This document shows, in pieces, positions 5,967-10,459 of a DNA stretch of 10,459 nucleotides (position 1 is its first letter; each line of letters starts with the position of its first letter). The notes below the pieces were generated by a model. That model had not been told where the DNA came from and did not search any database. It was given only the letters and a program-made list of their open reading frames with translations. A program made the position numbers and the translations under genes. The stretch is from an uncultured Eubacteriales bacterium (lineage in GTDB: Bacteria > Bacillota > Clostridia > Oscillospirales > Oscillospiraceae), in the NCBI GenBank assembly GCA_900552015.1, contig URXY01000061.1, forward strand, positions 1-10,459, given 5' to 3'.

Positions 5967-5995
5967 TTGACAGAATGAAAAAGAAGGTGTAGAGT
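5967..5995 (+). promoter_or_regulatory. Candidate promoter for the epimerase gene
   Basis: A consensus TTGACA (5967-5972) is 17 bp from TAGAGT (5990-5995), a 4-of-6 match to TATAAT. Start would be near 6002, inside the hairpin at 5978-6021. If real, the mRNA would begin after the left arm and would not form that hairpin. An earlier TTGACA at 5957-5962 has no good -10. From 5888 to 5966 I see no other convincing feature. Confidence 0.4.
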
Positions 5996-6022
5996 TATTT
6001 TTAGCTTTACACCTTCTTTTTT
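5978..6022 (+). terminator. Strong hairpin with A and T tracts directly before the epimerase ribosome binding site
   Basis: 5978-5994 pairs with 6005-6021 (17 bp, one G-T; core GAAGGTGTA/TACACCTTC), loop of 10, then T to 6022. An A run on the left makes it work in both directions. The AGGAGGA ribosome binding site begins at 6023. It may terminate hutH readthrough, act as an attenuator, or be a DNA operator overlapping the candidate promoter. Confidence 0.7.
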
Positions 6023-6035
6023 AGGAGGATGCTGC

Positions 6036-6827
6036 ATGAAATTGAACATTTTACGAGCCGATCCCGCAGGGAACATCACAGTCTTCGTGCTGGATCAGGT
6101 AGAAAAGTCAAAACGCGCCACCATCGCGGAAAAGATCATGGCGATCCCCGAACTCAAGGCCGAGCAGGTCGGCTACGCCTGCCTTGCCGAGGACGATGTG
6201 GACGGCCACATGGAGATGATGGGCGGCGAATTCTGCGGCAACGCGACGCGCGCCTACGGCATGTATATTGCCCAGCAAAAGGGCGGCCTTTCCTCGGTCA
6301 GGCTGCGCGTGAGCGGCTGCGGCCATGTCGTCACCGCGCAGGTCGACCTGAAGGCCGGCACGGCGCGCGCTGAAATGCCCTGCCCGCGCAGCGTTCAGCG
6401 CGTGACGGCAGGCGGACAGGAAGGGACTCTTGTAGACCTTGGCGGCATCGCGCATTTTGTCGTGGAGCACGTTGAACCAAGCGAAGGATCCTTCCGCGCA
6501 GCGGAGGGCGTTTTTACAGACATCCCCGATCTGGATGCCTGCGGCGTCATCTTCCTTGACGCGGAAAACCGCAGTATGACCCCGCTCGTCAAGGTCATCG
6601 AGACGAACAGCCTCGTCTGGGAGGGAAGCTGCGGCAGCGGCTCCATTGCCTGCGCGGTCGCGCAGAGCGAGGGGATGCAGAGCGGCGGCTTCTCCTGCGA
6701 ATACACGCAGCCCGCGGGCAAGGTCCGCGCGAGCGTCGAGCGGCAAAACGGCAAGGTCATCGCCGCCGCCATCGGCGGGCTCGTCACACTGGGCGAGGTC
6801 ATGTGCATCGACCTTCCCGACGCGTGA
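6036..6827 (+). CDS. DapF-fold, two-cysteine amino-acid epimerase/racemase (candidate histidine racemase)
   Basis: A 263-residue protein of the diaminopimelate epimerase fold, which inverts the alpha carbon of an amino acid without PLP using two cysteine thiols. Both candidate cysteines are present: Cys67 in GGEFCGNATRAYG (63-75) and Cys199 in EGSCGSGSIA (196-205). They sit at the ends of the two pseudo-symmetric halves, about the spacing seen in DapF. The GIAHFVV segment (137-143) corresponds to the DapF substrate-binding loop before the second half. Flanking residues differ from true DapF, which has CGNGxRC, so the substrate is probably not diaminopimelate. DapF-fold histidine racemases are known (CntK of staphylopine synthesis and a Leuconostoc enzyme), and hutH lies just upstream, which makes histidine plausible. 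AGGAGGA (6023-6029) is six bases before the ATG. Confidence 0.75.
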   Translation: MKLNILRADPAGNITVFVLDQVEKSKRATIAEKIMAIPELKAEQVGYACLAEDDVDGHMEMMGGEFCGNATRAYGMYIAQQKGGLSSVRLRVSGCGHVVTAQVDLKAGTARAEMPCPRSVQRVTAGGQEGTLVDLGGIAHFVVEHVEPSEGSFRAAEGVFTDIPDLDACGVIFLDAENRSMTPLVKVIETNSLVWEGSCGSGSIACAVAQSEGMQSGGFSCEYTQPAGKVRASVERQNGKVIAAAIGGLVTLGEVMCIDLPDA

Positions 6828-6831
6828 TAGA

Positions 6832-6866
6832 GCGGCATTTCATTTTTTAGTGCTTCCGCCGTTTTT
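6832..6866 (+). terminator. Weak possible terminator after the epimerase gene
   Basis: GCGG (6832-6835) could pair with CCGC (6856-6859), and five T follow at 6862-6866. The stem is short, so this is a tentative call. Confidence 0.3.
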
Positions 6867-6942
6867 CTTTCCGTTTTCTCTCCGTGAGTCGTTGATATGA
6901 CACAAAAAATCCGCTATTTCCGCATTTTCAGATAAGGGCAGA

Positions 6943-6967
6943 GAACGCTTAATTATTTTAAGTGTTC
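6943..6967. promoter_or_regulatory. Inverted repeat upstream of the fhs promoter
   Basis: 6943-6952 (GAACGCTTAA) and 6958-6967 (TTAAGTGTTC) are inverted repeats, 10 positions with one G-T pair, around TTATT. No U run follows. It lies about 26 bp before the -35 and might be an operator. Confidence 0.4.
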
Positions 6968-6992
6968 CGGGCAAAGCAGATATCGAAAAGCG

Positions 6993-7021
6993 TTTACCTT
7001 TCCCCTGTGGTCGGGTATAAT
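6993..7021 (+). promoter_or_regulatory. Sigma-A-type promoter for fhs-fchA
   Basis: TTTACC (6993-6998), a 17-bp spacer and a consensus TATAAT (7016-7021). Start is expected near 7028, leaving a leader of about 56 nt with AGGAGG at 7069-7074. Confidence 0.75.
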
Positions 7022-7083
7022 TTTATCGTCGAAAGTGACAATTTGAACCGGTCAGATACAGAAAAAACAGGAGGTTTTTAACC

Positions 7084-8754
7084 ATGGCAGTTTTATCCGA
7101 TATTGAGATCGCTCAGGCTCACGAAATGAAAAAGATCACCGAGATCGCGGCGAACGCCGGGATCGACGAGAACCATCTGGAACTCTACGGCAAATATAAG
7201 GCAAAGCTCGACCTCACCGAGATCCGCAAGCTGCCCCGCAAGGCAAAGCTGATCCTGGTCACGGCCATCAGCCCCACCCCCGCGGGCGAGGGCAAGACCA
7301 CCACGTCCGTCGGCCTTGCCGACGCGCTCAACCGGCTCGGCAAGAACACCATGGTCTGCCTGCGCGAGCCTTCGCTCGGTCCCGTGTTCGGCGTCAAGGG
7401 CGGCGCAGCCGGCGGCGGCTATGCTCAGGTCGTCCCCATGGAGGATATCAACCTGCACTTCACCGGCGACTTCCACGCCATCGGCGCTGCCAACAACCTG
7501 CTGGCCGCTCTTCTCGACAACCACATCCAGCAGGGCAACGTGCTCGGTATCGACCCGCGCAAGATCGTGTGGAAGCGCGCCGTCGACATGAACGACCGCC
7601 AGCTCCGCCACATCATCGACGGCCTTGGCGGCAAGGCCAGCGGCGTGCCCCGCGAGGACGGCTTTGAGATCACCGTCGCGAGCGAGGTCATGGCAGTGCT
7701 CTGCCTCGCGACCGATCTGATGGACCTCAAGCAGCGTCTCGGCAAAATGGTCGTGGCCTACACCTATGACGACAAGCCCGTCACCGCGCACGACCTGAAG
7801 GCCGAGGGCGCGATGGCCGCGCTCTTAAAGGATGCCATCAAGCCCAACATGGTCCAGACGCTCGAAGGCACTCCCGCGTTCATCCACGGCGGCCCGTTCG
7901 CAAACATCGCCCACGGCTGCAACTCCATCCAGGCCACTGAGACCGCGATGCGCCTGAGCGACTATACCGTCACGGAAGCCGGCTTCGCCGCCGACCTCGG
8001 CGCCGAGAAGTTCCTCGACATCAAGTGCCGCGCCGCGGGCTTCCACCCCGACGCCGTCGTTATCGTCGCGACCGTTCGCGCGCTCAAATATCACGGCGGC
8101 GTGCCCAAGGCCGAGCTGAACCACGAAAATCTCGAGGCGCTCGAAAAGGGCCTGCCCAACCTCCTCCAGCACGTCGACAACGTGAAGAACGTCTACGGTC
8201 TCCCCTGCGTCGTCGCCATCAATGCCTTCCCGACCGACACCAAGGCAGAGCTCGACCTCGTGGAGAGCAAGTGCCGCGAGCTGGGCGTCAACGTCCGCCT
8301 CAGCGAGGTCTGGGCCAAGGGCGGCGAGGGCGGCCTCGCGCTGGCCGAAGAGGTCATCCGCCTGTGCGGCGAGCCCAACCACTTCCAATTCGTCTACGAC
8401 GTGAACGACAGCATCGAGGACAAGCTGAACGCCATCGCCACGAAGGTCTATCACGCTGACGGCGTGGTCATTGCCGCTTCTGCCAAGAAGCAGCTTAAGC
8501 AGCTCACCGAGCTCGGCTTTGACAAGCTGCCGATCTGCATGGCCAAGACCCAGTTCTCCTTCTCCGACGATGCCAGCAAGCTCGGTGCGCCGCGCGGCTT
8601 CAAGATCACCGTGCGCGACCTCAAGGTCAACGCCGGCGCGGGCTTCCTCGTCGCCAAGACCGGCGACATCATGACCATGCCGGGCCTGCCCAAGGTCCCG
8701 TCCGCCGAGAAGATCGACGTCGACGAAAACGGCAAGATCATGGGGCTGTTTTAA
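7084..8754 (+). CDS. fhs: Formate--tetrahydrofolate ligase (10-formyl-THF synthetase)
   Basis: Catalyses formate + ATP + THF to 10-formyl-THF, reversibly; in the cytoplasm it either feeds one-carbon units into biosynthesis or, run backward, makes ATP while releasing formate. The 556-residue product is full length for the family. It has the ATP-binding loop TPAGEGKTTT (65-74), followed by LREPSLGPVFGVKGGAAGGG (93-112), the most conserved stretch of the family, then EDINLHFTGD (120-129). The C-terminus includes GAGFLVAKTGDIMTMPGLPK, typical of the enzyme. AGGAGG (7069-7074) is nine bases before the ATG. It is followed 93 bp later by fchA, whose product supplies or consumes 10-formyl-THF. In a histidine degrader this pair can convert formimino-THF to formate with ATP gain; purine synthesis or acetogenesis are alternative uses. 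Confidence 0.97.
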   Translation: MAVLSDIEIAQAHEMKKITEIAANAGIDENHLELYGKYKAKLDLTEIRKLPRKAKLILVTAISPTPAGEGKTTTSVGLADALNRLGKNTMVCLREPSLGPVFGVKGGAAGGGYAQVVPMEDINLHFTGDFHAIGAANNLLAALLDNHIQQGNVLGIDPRKIVWKRAVDMNDRQLRHIIDGLGGKASGVPREDGFEITVASEVMAVLCLATDLMDLKQRLGKMVVAYTYDDKPVTAHDLKAEGAMAALLKDAIKPNMVQTLEGTPAFIHGGPFANIAHGCNSIQATETAMRLSDYTVTEAGFAADLGAEKFLDIKCRAAGFHPDAVVIVATVRALKYHGGVPKAELNHENLEALEKGLPNLLQHVDNVKNVYGLPCVVAINAFPTDTKAELDLVESKCRELGVNVRLSEVWAKGGEGGLALAEEVIRLCGEPNHFQFVYDVNDSIEDKLNAIATKVYHADGVVIAASAKKQLKQLTELGFDKLPICMAKTQFSFSDDASKLGAPRGFKITVRDLKVNAGAGFLVAKTGDIMTMPGLPKVPSAEKIDVDENGKIMGLF

Positions 8755-8774
8755 GTTTTTTACTTTTGCAAACA

Positions 8775-8819
8775 TCAGGAACAGGTGGAGTTTTTCTCTG
8801 CCTGTTCCTGAAGAGTTTT
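8775..8819 (+). terminator. Hairpin between fhs and fchA, partial terminator or processing signal
   Basis: TCAGGAACAGG (8775-8785) pairs perfectly with 8801-8811 (11 bp), loop of 15, followed by a mixed AGAGTTTT ending at 8819. The weak U run and the lack of a clear new promoter suggest incomplete termination or mRNA stabilisation, so fchA can still be read from the fhs promoter. Confidence 0.55.
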
Positions 8820-8847
8820 AGATTTCACTTTTCCAGGGAGGGCTGCT

Positions 8848-9489
8848 ATGAAAATTGCAGACATGAAAGTTACCGAGCTCATCAACGAAATTGGTCTGGG
8901 CACTCCTGCCCCCGGCGGCGGTGCTGTTGCAGGACTTGCCGGCGGTGTGGGCGTCGCGCTGACGATGATGGTCAGCGGACTGACGCTGACGAGGACCGGC
9001 TTTGAGGAGAATCACGACCGTCTTCTCGACGCCATCGCCAAGGGTAATGAGCTCAAAGAGCGCTTTATCGACGTGATGAACCGCGACAGTGAGGTGTTCG
9101 ACACGCTGATCGAATCGCTCGCCCTCCCCAAGGATGACGACGCGCACAAGGCCATCCGCCGCGGCGCGGTGCAGGCCAGCTTCCGCAACTGCACACAGGT
9201 CCCGATGACGATGATGGAGATCTGCTCCGAGGCCATCGACCTCTGCGCGAGCCTCATTGGCACAACGAACCCGAACGTCGTCAGCGACCTCGGCATCGCA
9301 GCCCTCACGCTCAAGACCGCCATGCAGAGCGCCTGGCTCAACGTGCTCATCAACCTCAAGTCGCTCAAGGATCACGAGTTTGCCGACGAGTGCTGGAGGC
9401 ACGGTCAGGCGCTGATGGACCACGCCATCCCGCTCGCCAAGGAGAGCTATAAGAAGGTCGAAGCGCTCATTGTCGAAAGCAGCAAGTGA
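8848..9489 (+). CDS. fchA: Methenyl-THF cyclohydrolase / formimino-THF cyclodeaminase
   Basis: A 213-residue, mostly helical, cytoplasmic enzyme of the FchA/FTCD cyclodeaminase family. It forms 5,10-methenyl-THF from 5-formimino-THF with loss of ammonia, or hydrolyses methenyl-THF to 10-formyl-THF; sequence alone does not separate these. Evidence is the folate-binding TPAPGGGAVAGL near the N-terminus (19-30), Asp80 in the DSEVFDTL region (the family's conserved acidic position), and NPNVVSDLGIAAL (141-153) followed by NVLINL (165-170). The length equals that of the stand-alone family and of the C-terminal half of the bifunctional FTCD. AGGGAGGG (8835-8842) lies five bases before the ATG. Placement after fhs and near hutH favours a place in histidine or purine breakdown as well as ordinary one-carbon flow. 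Confidence 0.92.
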   Translation: MKIADMKVTELINEIGLGTPAPGGGAVAGLAGGVGVALTMMVSGLTLTRTGFEENHDRLLDAIAKGNELKERFIDVMNRDSEVFDTLIESLALPKDDDAHKAIRRGAVQASFRNCTQVPMTMMEICSEAIDLCASLIGTTNPNVVSDLGIAALTLKTAMQSAWLNVLINLKSLKDHEFADECWRHGQALMDHAIPLAKESYKKVEALIVESSK

Positions 9490-9512
9490 GCCTTTCCCGG
9501 AAAGGAAACGAT

Positions 9513-9550
9513 CCGCCCGCCGCATATCTTTGTGCGCTGCGGGCGGTTTT
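9513..9550 (+). terminator. Intrinsic terminator of fhs-fchA
   Basis: CCGCCCGC (9513-9520) pairs with GCGGGCGG (9539-9546), extended by GC pairs past one mismatch, and TTTT follows at 9547-9550. A small CCTTTC/GAAAGG hairpin (9491-9505) sits just before it. Confidence 0.88.
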
Positions 9551-9581
9551 CATCTTCTTTTGGAATTTTTTTGATTTTCAG

Positions 9582-9609
9582 TGGCATTTTGCAGATTTTG
9601 TGGTAAAAT
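9582..9609 (+). promoter_or_regulatory. Candidate promoter for the CofE-like gene
   Basis: TAAAAT (9604-9609) with TG at 9601-9602 is a good extended -10. The -35 is poor; TGGCAT at 9582-9587, 16 bp away, is the nearest fit. A promoter is expected here because a terminator lies upstream. Confidence 0.4.
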
Positions 9610-9665
9610 ACCATAGGTTTAAAACTGTCTGAACATTCAAATACTGCACGAAAGAGGCTTTTTTC

Positions 9666-10367
9666 ATGGATTTTGTTGCCAACAACTCCAAAAATGTTGA
9701 GATCGAGACGTCCACCGGCATCTACCTGCGCCACGCCATCCAGACGCATTTTGTCGAGATCGGCGAGGATTACATCGATCTCGTTGAGCGCTACGTCAAG
9801 CCCCTCTACGAGGAGGGCGACCTTCTGAGCATCAGCGAAAAGATCATCGCCCTGTGCCAGAAGCGCGTGGTCTACCGCAAGGATATGAAAATTTCGTGGC
9901 TGGCGAAGTTCCTCAGCCGCTTTGCCATCCAGCACAACAGCGCCGGCATCGGCGTGGGCGAGGTGTGCAAGATGCAGTTCGCCATCGACCATTGCGGCGC
10001 GTGGAAGGTCCTCTGGGCCGCCATCTGCGCGGGCTTCGGCAAGCTCGTGGGCAAGCACGGCATCTTCTACGATATGGTCGGCATGGAGGTCACGGGCCTC
10101 GACGGCTTCTATCCTGACGTATTCCCCGTCTACGGCGACTACGGCATCCGCATCCCGGAGGATCCCTCCGGCGTGTGCAACGAGATCTACGAGAAGACCG
10201 GCATCCGCGCGATAATCGTCGACGCCAACGACCTCACACGCGACATCCTCGGCAAGGCCGACTGTGTGACCCTCACCGACGAGCAGCTCTGCGAGATCAT
10301 CCGCGATAACCCCGCGGGTCAGGACGATCAGTGCACACCGTTTATCCTTATCCGGAAAAAGCAGTAA
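9666..10367 (+). CDS. CofE-type (COG1478) gamma-glutamyl ligase homologue
   Basis: A 233-residue protein resembling coenzyme F420-0:L-glutamate ligase (CofE), which adds gamma-linked glutamate to a cofactor using GTP. Visible family features are EEGDLLSISEKIIAL (49-63), matching the conserved Gly-Asp plus Ser/Glu-Lys-Ile element near the N-terminus, GDYGIRIP (157-164), and GIRAIIVDANDL (179-190), the later beta strand with an acidic residue. The internal stretch 66-150 departs from archaeal CofE. F420 is not expected in this kind of bacterium, so another gamma-glutamyl acceptor is likely. COG1478 proteins have been reported to replace folylpolyglutamate synthase in Chlamydia, and the surrounding folate genes make folate a reasonable guess. 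AAGAGG (9652-9657) is eight bases before the ATG. It has its own putative promoter and stands apart from fchA. Confidence 0.65.
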   Translation: MDFVANNSKNVEIETSTGIYLRHAIQTHFVEIGEDYIDLVERYVKPLYEEGDLLSISEKIIALCQKRVVYRKDMKISWLAKFLSRFAIQHNSAGIGVGEVCKMQFAIDHCGAWKVLWAAICAGFGKLVGKHGIFYDMVGMEVTGLDGFYPDVFPVYGDYGIRIPEDPSGVCNEIYEKTGIRAIIVDANDLTRDILGKADCVTLTDEQLCEIIRDNPAGQDDQCTPFILIRKKQ

Positions 10368-10368
10368 T

Positions 10369-10414
10369 TTCCCCCTGCGGGGGAAGCGTGTTGTTTCCCT
10401 GCTGGCAGGGGAAC
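10369..10414. terminator. Two adjacent GC-rich hairpins after the CofE-like gene
   Basis: First hairpin: TTCCCCC (10369-10375) with GGGGGAA (10379-10385), loop TGC, starting one base after the stop. Second hairpin: GTTTCCCTG (10393-10401) with CAGGGGAAC (10406-10414), 9 bp with one T-G, loop CTGG. Neither has a U run; together with the next palindrome they likely end the transcript. Confidence 0.55.
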
Positions 10415-10418
10415 GGGC

Positions 10419-10458
10419 AAAGGGGGCCATTCTCTCACGTGAGAGAATGGCCCCCTTT
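10419..10458. repeat. 40-bp perfect palindrome, likely bidirectional terminator
   Basis: 20-bp arms, 10419-10438 and 10439-10458, match exactly with no spacer; the centre is CACGTG, and the outer part is AAAGGGGGCC/GGCCCCCTTT. The window ends one base later, so a longer T run may follow. Read either way it could form a very stable hairpin. A short mobile or REP-like element is an alternative. Confidence 0.85.
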
Positions 10459-10459
10459 A

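Noticed and set aside
6960..7083. ZTP (pfl) riboswitch before fhs
   Set aside because: fhs is a common target of that class and a CCGGGCA word is present, but it lies upstream of the predicted start site and no paired core is visible; the transcribed leader is only about 56 nt.
7825..8775. Minus-strand open frame opposite the 3' half of fhs
   Set aside because: Shadow of a full-length fhs with complete family motifs; no domain in the antisense translation.
9447..10430. Minus-strand 327-codon frame opposite the CofE-like gene
   Set aside because: The + strand reading has a ribosome binding site, a plausible promoter and a family-like sequence; the minus reading looks like a Val/Asp/Ala-rich shadow.
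1..10459. CRISPR array, tRNA or rRNA gene, insertion sequence, prophage or defence system
   Set aside because: No spaced direct repeats beyond the two 49-nt copies, no cloverleaf or rRNA core sequence, and no transposase, integrase or nuclease reading frame.

Overview
The window reads as a chromosomal segment of a GC-rich, Gram-positive gut-type anaerobe. My best guess is the Oscillospiraceae or a nearby family of Clostridia. The grounds are GC-rich coding regions separated by AT-rich promoters, strong AGGAGG-type ribosome binding sites, sigma-A-like promoters, many intrinsic terminators, and an ECF folate transporter beside a histidine ammonia-lyase and formate--tetrahydrofolate ligase. The lineage is inferred from style and gene content; no marker gene is present. 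All nine supported genes lie on the + strand.

Layout. (1) 1-1280: a tetrahydrofolate riboswitch, whose 5' edge coincides with the window start, precedes folT (folate ECF S component). A YerC/YecD-type TrpR-like regulator follows, then a strong terminator. (2) 1281-3785: an extended -10 promoter and a highly structured leader of about 200 nt precede an NhaC-family transporter. A small two-TM protein with a PH-like tail follows, then a GNRA-loop terminator. (3) 3786-5651: a promoter and a second long structured leader precede hutH. (4) 5652-6035: a gene-free stretch packed with palindromes and two 49-nt direct repeats, ending in a 17-bp hairpin directly before the next ribosome binding site. 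(5) 6036-6827: a two-cysteine DapF-fold epimerase or racemase. (6) 6828-9550: fhs and fchA with their own promoter and terminator. (7) 9551-10459: a CofE (COG1478)-type gamma-glutamyl ligase followed by three hairpins, the last a 40-bp perfect palindrome.

Together the genes suggest histidine use coupled to one-carbon metabolism. A transporter may import histidine, the epimerase may interconvert D- and L-histidine, and HutH makes urocanate. With the remaining Hut enzymes, which are not in this window, formimino-tetrahydrofolate would be formed. FchA could convert it to methenyl- and then formyl-tetrahydrofolate, and Fhs run in reverse would release formate and make ATP. FolT supplies folate under riboswitch control, and the CofE-like ligase might add glutamate to folate. 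The histidine links of the transporter and epimerase, and the folate role of the ligase, are inferences from context.

The most unusual content is RNA. The nhaC leader can form a hairpin whose loop is perfectly complementary to a bulge in the next helix. The nhaC and hutH leaders share a CUGUGG-GACYYYU-CCACAG hairpin and also carry segments complementary to each other. I recognise neither leader as a known riboswitch class.
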